Part shown: piece after piece, positions 50,796-59,695 of the stretch
Layout of the letters: each line of letters starts with the position of its first letter
How positions within the stretch are numbered: the stretch's first letter is position 1
Assembly (NCBI GenBank): GCA_042218065.1
Contig: JBDGRL010000002.1
Location: 1 to 64,000 of the forward strand
DNA: 64,000 bases
Source: JBDGRJ01 sp042218065
GTDB lineage: Bacteria; Patescibacteriota; Patescibacteriia; Magasanikbacterales; UBA922
Direction: 5' to 3'
Translations under genes and position numbers: made by a program
Notes under the pieces: model-generated
Seen by the model: the letters and a program-made list of their open reading frames with translations, nothing else
Told to the model about the DNA's origin: nothing
Database searches by the model: none

Positions 50796-51735
50796 TGAAA
50801 AAAAACAGAAAATTTTATTTTTTTCTTTATTTTTTATTTTTATATTGGCCTCCTTCTTTTTTATAAAAAATTCCTTTGTTTTAGCAGATTCTAAATCAAA
50901 ATCTGCTACCATAAAAGGGACGACAAAAAGTGGCGGCGGTGGAGGTGGTGGAGGTGGAGTAAGTAACTCTTCTCCTGATATATCTAATATTTCTACAAGC
51001 ACCCGGATGAATTCAGCTACAGTTACTTGGAAAGCTACTGATGATAATCAGGTAAAAAAATGTGATTTCAAGTACAGTTCTGGTGTAAGTTACAACAAAA
51101 GCGTGTCCGTCACAAAAAGTGGTAATACTTATACAGCTAAACCTTCAGGGTTGAGCCCCACCACTACCTATAACTTTAAGATTATATGTCATGATAATGT
51201 TCAAAGCTCTGATGAGAAAGGACAATTTACAACTCTAGCTAAAGCTATAATAGATCTTAATTTAACTGCGATTCCTGCAAAAAGGGTAAAAAAGAAAGGT
51301 GGTAATTTAGCATTAAAGTTCATATTAATCATTGTTGATCCACAAACCAATAATGTGATGTTAAAACACAAAGGAACTACTAATTCAAAAGGTACTTACA
51401 CTGCAAAAAGATTAAAAGCGGGTGCAGGATCAGCCCATGCTTATCTGAAGGGGCGCTCTCACTTAGCAAAAAAGATTGTAGGTGTTAATATAAAAGATGG
51501 AAAAACAGTGAAATTAGACTTTTCTGCAGGAGGAAAATCTAAGTTGATTCCCGGCGATGCGGCTGGCAAGGGTCTAAAAGACAACTTTATAGATATATTA
51601 GATTTATCAGTAGTACTAGCTAAAATGAATACTGCCGACAAGGACACTGATTTAAATAGGGATGGTATAACTGATATTTTAGATCTTAGTATTTTATTAA
51701 ATAATTTTAATAAATCTGGAGCAAAACTACCTTAA
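50788..51735 (+). CDS. Surface protein with FnIII-like and dockerin-like domains
   Basis: 315 aa. Signal/anchor helix (about 9-32), poly-Gly linker (49-57), a fibronectin III-like domain (about 62-150; SATVTWKATDDNQV, LSPTTTYNFKI), a carboxypeptidase-regulatory-like beta domain (about 152-250), then a C-terminal dockerin-like pair: GDAAGKGLKDNFIDILDLSV and DLNRDGITDILDLSILLNNF. The second is a textbook calcium loop (D288, N290, D292, D296, D299). The neighbour gene encodes a possible partner cohesin. Confidence 0.78.
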   Translation: MTNEKKQKILFFSLFFIFILASFFFIKNSFVLADSKSKSATIKGTTKSGGGGGGGGGVSNSSPDISNISTSTRMNSATVTWKATDDNQVKKCDFKYSSGVSYNKSVSVTKSGNTYTAKPSGLSPTTTYNFKIICHDNVQSSDEKGQFTTLAKAIIDLNLTAIPAKRVKKKGGNLALKFILIIVDPQTNNVMLKHKGTTNSKGTYTAKRLKAGAGSAHAYLKGRSHLAKKIVGVNIKDGKTVKLDFSAGGKSKLIPGDAAGKGLKDNFIDILDLSVVLAKMNTADKDTDLNRDGITDILDLSILLNNFNKSGAKLP

Positions 51736-51736
51736 T

Positions 51737-54700
51737 ATGGTTTTTAAGAGTGTAGATAAAATTGTATATTCTTTAGTCTTGGCTTTATTTGTCTTGGTGT
51801 CATTAGGATATTTTTCAGTAGCGCAAGCAAAAGGTGTGTTATCTATTAACCCCAGTTCAGGTCAAGCAAAGACCAACTGCCCTTTTAATGGGGATATAAG
51901 GCTAGACACAAAAGGAAACAAAGCTGATGCCACACAGGTTTATATTGATCATGATTTTACAGGAGGACAAGAGACATTCTCTTTATCCGGTTCTCGCTTA
52001 TTCAATTCTTACTCTAATATTAAAAATAAGAATTTGCCTTCGGGGGTTGAGGACGGGTTAATAGGGTATGGTGGTAAAGTCAGTGGTTCAAACTTAAAGT
52101 TTGCCAGCTTCAAATTAAAAAGCCCAAATAAAGGCAAAACTGGACAGGTAAAAATTTACTTTAAACCAAAGAAGAATAAGACAAGTAAGGTAGCTAAGAA
52201 TGGAACTAATATATTATCCAAAGTAAATAACGGAACTATTAATGTAGTACAAGGATATTGTGAGAACAAAAAGCCAAATGTAGTAAATCTAGACCCAAAA
52301 CATAGAGAACCAAACCACCCTGTGGATAAACCGATAAAATTTGACTTAACGGATAATAGTTCTGGGGTTGATATCTCGACCCTCCAAGTGATAATTAAAC
52401 ACAATAATAAAACTAACAAATATAGTAATCAAGATTCGGAGGTTACAACTAACAAGATAAATAATACAGATTATTCTGTAGAAGTTGACCCTCAAAAAGA
52501 CTTTACTCCTCAAGTTCGTGTGGATGTAGAGGTGCAAGTGAAAGATAAAGCAGGAAATCAAGGTAAAAGAAAGTACTATTTTAATGATTTAACTTGTAAG
52601 CAGTTGGGATGTGTGGGGGTGCAAGTGAAAACTCAGTGTAATGATGGTAAAGACAATGACGGTGACGGTAAGATAGACTTAAATGATCCGGGTTGTAGTA
52701 GTAAGTCAGATAATAATGAATATCAGGTCGGTCTTACAAAATGTAATGATGGCCGTGATAATGATGGAGATGGTTTAGTAGATTTCGCTGATCCTGGCTG
52801 TCAAAGTGAGAAAGCTCAAGTGCAACAACAAATTAAGACGCAGACTGTAACTAACACAGTAATAAAAACAAAAACTACTACGGTACCGACAAAAGTTCCA
52901 GATAAAACTAAAACAGTAACTAAGACTGTACAAAAGGTCATAACTTCCACAGTAAGAGAGGTTGAAACAGTAACCACAACTGAAGTAGCAACAGTCACCA
53001 AAAAAATAGAAAAACCTGACTGTAATGATGGAATTGACAATGACGGAGATAAGTTGACTGACTTTCCTGAAGACCCTGGGTGCGACAGCAAACAAGATGA
53101 TAGTGAGTTCGACAAAGCTACGCAAAAAGTACTGCAGTTATCTGATGTTTCTTTTCAGATAGGAGGACTGAGTGTGGAGCCTTCAGAAGGTAGAGTGGTG
53201 GATGTACTTAGAGGGTCTAAATTAAATGTCAGTCTAAATATCTCTAAAGTAGAAAAGACTATTGAATCGGTGGAGCTACAATTTCAGGACCAAAAGAAAG
53301 AGATGTTCTATAATAATGAAACTGGTAATTATTCAGGCGAGATTACAATAGACGAGAAAAGAGGAGTTTATAGTGGCTTTGTTAGAGCTAATTATTCAGA
53401 TGGCGACTTTGATTCTGTTCCGTTTAGTGTTTTGGTGCAGCCAAGTGGAAAGATAGTAGGCAGAAATAAAGAGGGTGAGATATCTGGACTAAAAGGGGCA
53501 AATATAAAAATTCAAAAATTAGAAGACGGAGAATATACTGAGTTTAAGCAAACAAAAACAAATAAAAATGGAATATATAGTGTCTTTGTACCGAATGGTG
53601 TTTACCGGTTGTCGATATCAAAAAAAGGTTATGAAAGTGATGTTACGGCTGGGTTCGAAGTAGAGAACAACATTATAAATAAGAAAATACAGCTGCTTGA
53701 AGATATACAACTTCTAGATCCGAATGTTTCTACCGGCAAGAAGATACAGTACATACAAGATTTATCTGTAAAGAAGACTAAAGAAGCAGGGGAGCTAGCG
53801 GACGATCCTACGGTAGAGAAGCAAACTCAGTCTTCTATTGCCCCTGCTGCGGCAGCGGCTACAGGAGCAGCTGTAGCTCCTGCTTTAGGTCTGGTGAATC
53901 TCTTGAATTACTTGAGGTTCTTGTTCTTCCAGCCATTGCTTTTGCTGGGAAGAAGAAAGAGAGAAGATTGGGGTGTAGTGTATAATTCACTTACTCGATC
54001 AACCATTGATCTAGCTGTCGTAAGGTTGGTTGATTTTGAATCAGACGAGGTGGTGCAGTCGAGAGTGACTGATGCTGAAGGCAGATACATCTTCTTTGCA
54101 AAACCGGGCAAATATAGGATAAAAGTAGAAAAAGAACAGTTTGATTTTCCAACTGAAAATCTGTCTGATGTAGATGAAGATGGTCCATATACAGATATAT
54201 ACCACGGAGAACCTATAAGAGTTGAAGAAGAGGATACAGCAGTTGCTCCAAATATCCCGCTTGATCCGGTAGAAGCCGAAGAAAAAACACCTTCAAGAAT
54301 TAAATGGGACAAGATTAAAAAGACTGCACAGAAATATTTGGCTAGACTTGGTATCATTGCAGGTGTAATTTCTATGATTATTAATCCAACTTGGTTAATA
54401 GGTATCCTTCTGGCTGCTCAGATTGGTATTTATTACCTATTTAGACGACTTGGAACCACACCTGAACCTGAGAATTGGGGAATTATAAAAGAAGAAGATA
54501 CCGAATCTCCTGTTGGAGAGGCTACTGTTCGACTGTTTACTAAAGATAGGAACAAACTTGTGTCCACTCAGCAAACAGATGAAAATGGTCGCTATGCTTT
54601 CCTTGCTGGTCCAAAGGACTATTATGTGCGTGTTGATAAAGAGGGTTACTCACCGGAAAGTAAAGAAGTTTCTGTAGAGGAAGGAGAAGAATTTATTCAA

Positions 54701-54781
54701 GAGGATGTAGATCTAAAAAAGACTAAACAAGGACCAAAAACAGAAGATGATGGAGAGGATGACTTGTCATTTGCAGAGTAA
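51737..54781 (+). CDS. Large membrane-anchored scaffold with probable cohesin-like domain
   Basis: 1014 aa. Signal (about 10-32). A cohesin-like N-terminal domain (about 33-175): LSINPSSGQAK, IRLDTKGNKADATQVYIDHDF, and the closing GTNILSKVNNGTINV. Ig-like region (176-285). Three calcium-type repeats C-N-D-G-x-D-N-D-G-D. A Thr/Val-rich stalk (about 366-425). Then carboxypeptidase-regulatory/CnaB-like domains near 580-655, 765-850 and 915-990, split by hydrophobic segments (about 715-755 and 870-905). The middle transmembrane parts are odd and leave the topology of the last two domains open. Confidence 0.75.
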   Translation: MVFKSVDKIVYSLVLALFVLVSLGYFSVAQAKGVLSINPSSGQAKTNCPFNGDIRLDTKGNKADATQVYIDHDFTGGQETFSLSGSRLFNSYSNIKNKNLPSGVEDGLIGYGGKVSGSNLKFASFKLKSPNKGKTGQVKIYFKPKKNKTSKVAKNGTNILSKVNNGTINVVQGYCENKKPNVVNLDPKHREPNHPVDKPIKFDLTDNSSGVDISTLQVIIKHNNKTNKYSNQDSEVTTNKINNTDYSVEVDPQKDFTPQVRVDVEVQVKDKAGNQGKRKYYFNDLTCKQLGCVGVQVKTQCNDGKDNDGDGKIDLNDPGCSSKSDNNEYQVGLTKCNDGRDNDGDGLVDFADPGCQSEKAQVQQQIKTQTVTNTVIKTKTTTVPTKVPDKTKTVTKTVQKVITSTVREVETVTTTEVATVTKKIEKPDCNDGIDNDGDKLTDFPEDPGCDSKQDDSEFDKATQKVLQLSDVSFQIGGLSVEPSEGRVVDVLRGSKLNVSLNISKVEKTIESVELQFQDQKKEMFYNNETGNYSGEITIDEKRGVYSGFVRANYSDGDFDSVPFSVLVQPSGKIVGRNKEGEISGLKGANIKIQKLEDGEYTEFKQTKTNKNGIYSVFVPNGVYRLSISKKGYESDVTAGFEVENNIINKKIQLLEDIQLLDPNVSTGKKIQYIQDLSVKKTKEAGELADDPTVEKQTQSSIAPAAAAATGAAVAPALGLVNLLNYLRFLFFQPLLLLGRRKREDWGVVYNSLTRSTIDLAVVRLVDFESDEVVQSRVTDAEGRYIFFAKPGKYRIKVEKEQFDFPTENLSDVDEDGPYTDIYHGEPIRVEEEDTAVAPNIPLDPVEAEEKTPSRIKWDKIKKTAQKYLARLGIIAGVISMIINPTWLIGILLAAQIGIYYLFRRLGTTPEPENWGIIKEEDTESPVGEATVRLFTKDRNKLVSTQQTDENGRYAFLAGPKDYYVRVDKEGYSPESKEVSVEEGEEFIQEDVDLKKTKQGPKTEDDGEDDLSFAE

Positions 54782-54797
54782 GATGTTTAAATTAGTT

Positions 54798-54930
54798 CTT
54801 GTGATTACTGTTGATCTTTTCATCAAATCCCAGCGTGATTTAATGAGGTAACTCCTTTACGACTATCCGACAGATTGGCGGGATAGACCATGCTCGTAGA
54901 GGAGTTAAGCCCGATCAACAGAATCACAAG
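54798..54930 (+). ncRNA. 133-nt structured leader or small RNA upstream of dcd
   Basis: Closing stem CTTGTGATT-a-CTGTTGATC (54798-54816) pairs with GATCAACAG-AATCACAAG (54913-54930). Inside, TAACTCCT/AGGAGTTA (54849/54900), TACGA/TCGTA (54858/54894) and TATCC/GGATA (54864/54881) build a second arm beyond a large one-sided internal loop. It lies in the 180-bp gap before the nucleotide operon and could sense a metabolite or act as a 6S-like hairpin RNA. Confidence 0.65.
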
Positions 54931-54961
54931 TAAAAAAATATGAATAAAATAAATAATCTCA

Positions 54962-55543
54962 ATGATTTTATCTGATCGCGATATAAAAGAAGAAATGGAT
55001 GAAGGTAATATTGTTATTGATCCTTTCAATGAAGAAAATCTGCAGCCGGCATCTTATGATCTGCATTTGGACAAGCATTTTCTAGTTTTTGATGAGATTC
55101 AACATCATGTTATCGATCCTAAGCAGAATCTAGATGATAAAATGAAAGAAGTAGAGATCGACGAAGATGATGCTTTTATCATTCATCCGAATGAGTTTGC
55201 ACTGGGCATGGTCAAGGAGGTGACTGGTGTTTCTGATAAAATTGCAGGGAGGCTGGAAGGTAAAAGTTCTGTAGGCCGGCTTGGGTTGTTAATTCATGTG
55301 ACGGCTGGTTTTTTAGATCCTGGAAATGAGCTGAAGTTGACTCTAGAGCTTCACAACACAGCTCCGATGCCAATTAAATTGTATTATAATATGCCGATAG
55401 CACAGATTGCCTTCGAAAAGCTTAGTGATTCTTGTTCTGACCCTTACTCAGAAGGAAGAGAGGAAGATAAATATTACGGCGATATGAAGCCCAAAGCTTC
55501 ACAGATGTTTAAAAACTTTGATGAAGATCAGGGATGGGTATAA
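54962..55543 (+). CDS. dcd: dCTP deaminase
   Basis: 193 aa trimeric dUTPase-fold enzyme converting dCTP to dUTP (some members also cut dUTP to dUMP). Seen: LQPASYDLHLDKHF, AGRLEGKSSVGRLGLLIHVT, and AGFLDPGNELKLTLELHN with the catalytic Glu. First gene of an operon that leads to dTTP: dCTP to dUTP here, dUTP to dUMP by Dut, dUMP to dTMP by ThyX, dTMP to dTDP by Tmk. Confidence 0.93.
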   Translation: MILSDRDIKEEMDEGNIVIDPFNEENLQPASYDLHLDKHFLVFDEIQHHVIDPKQNLDDKMKEVEIDEDDAFIIHPNEFALGMVKEVTGVSDKIAGRLEGKSSVGRLGLLIHVTAGFLDPGNELKLTLELHNTAPMPIKLYYNMPIAQIAFEKLSDSCSDPYSEGREEDKYYGDMKPKASQMFKNFDEDQGWV

Positions 55544-56079
55544 AACTAGGTATTGTAGGAAAAATAGGCAGTGGAAAAACTACTGCAGCTAAGTATCTAC
55601 AACAGGCACATAATTTTAAAACTATTAAGTTTTCTGGATTTGTTCGAGATATTTTAGACAGGATGCATTTACAGCAGAATCGGGATAATATGTCCAAATT
55701 ATCAACTTCTCTTAGAGAAAGTTTTGGTAAGGACATATTTAGTCGTGTGCTCATAAAAGAATCAAAAAACAAGGATAGAGTGATATTAGAAGGCGCCAGA
55801 AAACAAGAGGATTTATCCAATTTTAAAGACAGAGAAGATTTTTATTTACTTGCCATAAGTGCCGACCAGGAAATTAGATATAATAGAGTTTCATCTCGTA
55901 ATGAGAATGAAGATGATAAAGGTAAAACTTTTGAAGAATTTAAACAAGACGAGAAAAAAGCTACTGAAACTGAAATTGCTTCTTTAATGAAACTAGCAGA
56001 TTATACAATAAGCAATAATGGAACATTGGCAGAATTTCAAGAAAAATTAGATAAATTAATAGCTAAATTAAATGAATGA
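55534..56079 (+). CDS. P-loop nucleotide/dephospho-CoA kinase-like protein
   Basis: 181 aa. P-loop GIVGKIGSGKTTAAKYL (5-21), then VILEGARKQED and RYNRVSSRNENEDDKGKTF, a pattern of small NMP-kinase or dephospho-CoA kinase folds. The Arg-rich LID and placement in a deoxynucleotide operon favour a (d)NMP kinase. The substrate is unknown. Overlaps dcd by 10 bp and the next gene by 8 bp. Confidence 0.7.
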   Translation: MGIKLGIVGKIGSGKTTAAKYLQQAHNFKTIKFSGFVRDILDRMHLQQNRDNMSKLSTSLRESFGKDIFSRVLIKESKNKDRVILEGARKQEDLSNFKDREDFYLLAISADQEIRYNRVSSRNENEDDKGKTFEEFKQDEKKATETEIASLMKLADYTISNNGTLAEFQEKLDKLIAKLNE

Positions 56080-56971
56080 GAAATTTAGAGAAAATAGGTA
56101 TGTAGCAAGTTCGGAATCTGAATATACTGAATTAACAAGAGAAAATAGAGAAGAGCTAAAAGAAGAATTAAAAGAATCTTTGCCTGAATTAAAGAAACTT
56201 TTCTTGGAGGAACTTGAATCTTGTCCTTTTATAAGTGATAATTTGATTGATAATATTAAAGATAGGGTTGACGAAGTAAATTTTAATCTAATTAATGAAA
56301 TTCAAAAAGAACATACAGGATTGTTTAGGGGTATTTATGATTTTATAACTGATGAAATTAAACTGAAAGAAAAGGCTAACAAAGGTACTATTATTCATGA
56401 ATTACTGCACGCTGTAAGTAGTAGATTAATGAACAAAAAATCCCTAGAAGAAGGAGAGTTTAAAGTATTAGTCGGGGGTCTTAGTCCTGGAATAAAGTTA
56501 GATTTAGAAAAAGTAGATTTTGATTCAGAAGATGAAATTAAAAATTTTTTTGAACATCCCGAATATGTAAGATGGCTAGAAGAAGGGGTTACTGATAAGT
56601 TTACCAGAGATATTTTTGGAGAAGAGGGGAGTAAAAATTATGACCCTTATGTTTATTTACTAGAAGCTATACAAGAAGAGGCTGGAATTTCAGACGAGGA
56701 ACTGGCAGAGGCATACTTTAAACCTTTTAAAAAATCTGAACAAAGTGAATATAATACAGAGGCAATTAGTAATTTCTTCAGTGCTATAAATGAGCGTTAT
56801 ACTTCTGGAATTATTTTTTATATACATGTAGTTTTAGGATATGAATATACTCCTAAAGAAAGAGAAGAAATTGATAGTATTGATAAAGCGAAAGAATTTA
56901 TTGAAGAAGTAGAAAAGGAATATAGTGATCGAAGTTTAACTGATTTGGTAGAAGATTTGAAGCAACAGTGA
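56072..56971 (+). CDS. Putative zinc metalloprotease-like protein (HELLH)
   Basis: 299 aa, acidic, without signal peptide. HELLH at 109-113 is a HExxH zinc site, and WLEEGVTDKF (168-177) about 57 residues later could supply the third ligand as in gluzincins. The rest is helical. Its place inside a nucleotide-synthesis operon, with overlapping starts, is unexpected; a housekeeping protease or a domesticated toxin-like enzyme are both possible. Not a family I recognise. Confidence 0.55.
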   Translation: MNEKFRENRYVASSESEYTELTRENREELKEELKESLPELKKLFLEELESCPFISDNLIDNIKDRVDEVNFNLINEIQKEHTGLFRGIYDFITDEIKLKEKANKGTIIHELLHAVSSRLMNKKSLEEGEFKVLVGGLSPGIKLDLEKVDFDSEDEIKNFFEHPEYVRWLEEGVTDKFTRDIFGEEGSKNYDPYVYLLEAIQEEAGISDEELAEAYFKPFKKSEQSEYNTEAISNFFSAINERYTSGIIFYIHVVLGYEYTPKEREEIDSIDKAKEFIEEVEKEYSDRSLTDLVEDLKQQ

Positions 56972-56994
56972 AGCTAATTTAATAAAAGGTCTAT

Positions 56995-57420
56995 ATGAAA
57001 GTTAAAGTAAAAAAACTAAAAGGAGAAGCAAAAATTCCCAGCTTTGCGCATGAAGGTGATGCAGGAATGGATATTTATTCGACAGAGGATAAAGTAATCA
57101 CCCCAAAAAACAGGGAGACGATTGAGTTGGGTTTCGCAATGCAGTTTCCGTCAGATTACATGGTTATTTTTAAAGATAGAAGCAGTTTGGCTTCGGAGTA
57201 TGGGGTTCATACTTTAGCGGGAGTTATAGACTCGGGGTATAGAGGTGAGTATAAAGCAGTATTGGTTAATTTGGGGGATGAAAGTTTTGAGGTTGAAACA
57301 GGACAGAAAGTAGGGCAGATGTTATTTTTACCAAGACCTGAAATAGAGGTAGAACAAGTAGAAGAATTATCAGATTCTATTCGAGGAGAAGGAGGGTTTG
57401 GAAGCACAGGTAAGTTTTAA
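56995..57420 (+). CDS. dut: dUTP diphosphatase
   Basis: 141 aa trimeric dUTPase that makes dUMP and keeps uracil out of DNA. All five motifs are visible: EGDAGMDIYS, DRSSLA, GVIDSGYRGEYKAVLVN, GQKVGQMLFLP and the C-terminal RGEGGFGSTGKF. Second route to dUMP in the operon after dcd. Confidence 0.95.
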   Translation: MKVKVKKLKGEAKIPSFAHEGDAGMDIYSTEDKVITPKNRETIELGFAMQFPSDYMVIFKDRSSLASEYGVHTLAGVIDSGYRGEYKAVLVNLGDESFEVETGQKVGQMLFLPRPEIEVEQVEELSDSIRGEGGFGSTGKF

Positions 57421-57429
57421 TTAAATAAT

Positions 57430-59211
57430 ATGCAAGAATACTCAGACAAAGAGCATAAAGCTTTACTTAATTTTGTAACAAGCACGGATTCAAATATTTA
57501 CGCAGTAAAGAATTTACGTCCAGAAGTTTTTGGTGCTTTTGGTTCCTTCTTTTCGCGCAGCCCGAAAGATGTACGTGATCATATATTGGATGCAGTTAAA
57601 GGTGAAATTCGAGGTTACGAGATGGAGGGTGGAGAAGAAAGATTGAATAAATTAGCTACAAGCTATGAATTTCTACAAAAAAGATCAAAACTAGACTCTG
57701 GTGAAGACAGTGGAGGTATTAAGCAAGAGTTGAAAGATATTTTGAATAAAAAACGAGGGGTTAGAGCTGAGCTTGAAGCTTCTATTTTTGAACCACCAAT
57801 GAAGGCTTTAGAGTCTGGTTTAGAGAAATCTCAGTCTTTTTTTGAAAAGTATTATGGAACTTATGGTCACAAATCTATTGCAAATACTGTTTGGATTTCA
57901 TTTGTGGCAAATGATGTCAGTCAACTTTTTGCCCGAAAACTGGCTGATGACCAACTTGCATTTTTTATTGAACAATCCACACGTTTTGTCGAATTTGAAG
58001 ATAATTATTACAAGGATCCTAGAATTATGGAAAGTGAATATAGCGATCTCTATAATGATACCTTAGAAACTATGATTGAATACTATAACAAATTTTATGA
58101 GCTAGCTAATAATTTCTACCAAGAAAAAATACCATTTAACGACTGGCTAGACCAACAATCAGATAGGGTTAAAGAAAAGTCTGATAGCTATCAGGAAAGA
58201 AAATATGAAAGAGAACTAAATGGAAAAGCTTTGGATATCGCAAGATTTTTGTTGCCTCAAGCTATAAAAACTAATTTAGCGTGGATCCTAGACGCTAGAA
58301 GTACGGAGTTTGATATAGCAAGCTGGAAGGGGCACCCATTGTCCGAGATACAAGAATCAGCTGAAAAAATAGAACAAGCTGGCGGAGAAATTGCACCTTC
58401 TTTGCTTAAATACACAGAAAAAAATGATTTTTATGAAGAAAAGTTGCATGAATATGGTGGTGATTTAGAATTAGACTTGGAAGATAAAGAGATTGAAAAA
58501 GGGGTAGAAATTGTATCTACTCCCGAAGACTGCTTTGAGAAAGTGGTAGCACACATCTTAAAGCAAAATAATATAGGTAAATTTAGTCAGTTTTTCCAAA
58601 AAGCGAAAAATATGACTTATGATGAAAAGCTAGATATTTTAGAGCGTACAGTAAAAAATAGAGGTGAATACGATGAGTGGGTGGGAGCAAATGAGGAGAT
58701 AGATTTAGAAAAAATCGTGGTAGAGATTAAAACTGATGTGGGAGCACTGAGGGATATTAGAAGACATCAAAAAAATGATAGAGGAGAGCATAGATATTCG
58801 CTAGATATGGGGTATTATCGTCCTGATGTAGTTGATAAAATGAACAAAGAAGCCCAAAATTTATTCGATAAAACTATGGATATTGCACATGAAGCTGAGA
58901 AAGAAATTAGAAAAGACTTCCCTTTTGCGGTTCAGTACTTGATTCCTATGGCATCCATGACAACTATTACTATGAGTATGGGGTTCGATCAGTTGCAATA
59001 CTTTATCTACACTAGGTCAACTCCAGAAGGTAATTTTTCTTATCGAGAAGATACATTTAATTTAACAGAAGCATTAGTAAAGAAATTTCCTTGGTTGTTG
59101 GGAATGAAAGAATACCCTGAAGATAAGGACATCAAAGAAGTTTATGATAATTGTAGTTGGCAAGATTTGTTTATCTCTTTAAGTACTGACGAGACTGGTT
59201 TACATACTTAA
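57430..59211 (+). CDS. thyX: Tandem-domain flavin-dependent thymidylate synthase
   Basis: 593 aa, more than twice the usual ThyX length. Each half has a ThyX-like core: first ARKLADDQLAFFIEQSTRFVEF (close to the S-T-R-Y/F region), second IRRHQKNDRGEHRYSLDMGY, which holds a variant of the RHRx7S motif. FAD-dependent methylation of dUMP using methylene-THF. Two-domain ThyX proteins occur in Patescibacteria. The halves probably split the active site, as a fused dimer. Confidence 0.82.
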   Translation: MQEYSDKEHKALLNFVTSTDSNIYAVKNLRPEVFGAFGSFFSRSPKDVRDHILDAVKGEIRGYEMEGGEERLNKLATSYEFLQKRSKLDSGEDSGGIKQELKDILNKKRGVRAELEASIFEPPMKALESGLEKSQSFFEKYYGTYGHKSIANTVWISFVANDVSQLFARKLADDQLAFFIEQSTRFVEFEDNYYKDPRIMESEYSDLYNDTLETMIEYYNKFYELANNFYQEKIPFNDWLDQQSDRVKEKSDSYQERKYERELNGKALDIARFLLPQAIKTNLAWILDARSTEFDIASWKGHPLSEIQESAEKIEQAGGEIAPSLLKYTEKNDFYEEKLHEYGGDLELDLEDKEIEKGVEIVSTPEDCFEKVVAHILKQNNIGKFSQFFQKAKNMTYDEKLDILERTVKNRGEYDEWVGANEEIDLEKIVVEIKTDVGALRDIRRHQKNDRGEHRYSLDMGYYRPDVVDKMNKEAQNLFDKTMDIAHEAEKEIRKDFPFAVQYLIPMASMTTITMSMGFDQLQYFIYTRSTPEGNFSYREDTFNLTEALVKKFPWLLGMKEYPEDKDIKEVYDNCSWQDLFISLSTDETGLHT

Positions 59212-59221
59212 AAATAATTTA

Positions 59222-59695
59222 ATGATAGCCCACATAGCAGCAATCTCAAAAAACAATTGTATCGGCAAAGATGGTGATTTACCTTGGTATATACCAGAAG
59301 ATATGAAGCATTTTAAGCGCTTAACTCAAGGTAAAACAGTTTTGATGGGCAGAAAAACTTGGGAGTCAGTTCCAGAGGAATATAGACCTTTGCCTAACAG
59401 AAAAAATTTAGTTCTTACCAATCAAGGTGATTATAAAGTACCCGATGAAGTAAAGGTTTATGATAATATCCCCCAAGCATTAAAAGATCATAAAGAAGAT
59501 GAAGTTATGGTAATAGGAGGTGAATCTGTATATAAAGCCACTATGGATAAAGCAGAGAGGTTATATATAACACATGTAGAACAAGAAGTTGATGACTGTG
59601 ATGCATACTATCCTAAAATTAGAGGAGATGAGTGGCAAGAGATTAAAAGACAAGAGCATGATGGTTTTTCTTTTGTCACTTATAGGAGGCTATGA
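59222..59695 (+). CDS. folA: Dihydrofolate reductase
   Basis: 157 aa. MIAHIAAISKNNCIGKDGDLPW (substrate loop with the conserved Asp/Glu downstream), GKTVLMGRKTWESVP, NLVLTNQG and VMVIGGESVYK are all typical. Makes THF from DHF. Normally tied to ThyA; presence beside ThyX, which releases THF directly, is unusual though not unique. The 3' end overlaps tmk by 4 bp. Confidence 0.93.
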   Translation: MIAHIAAISKNNCIGKDGDLPWYIPEDMKHFKRLTQGKTVLMGRKTWESVPEEYRPLPNRKNLVLTNQGDYKVPDEVKVYDNIPQALKDHKEDEVMVIGGESVYKATMDKAERLYITHVEQEVDDCDAYYPKIRGDEWQEIKRQEHDGFSFVTYRRL

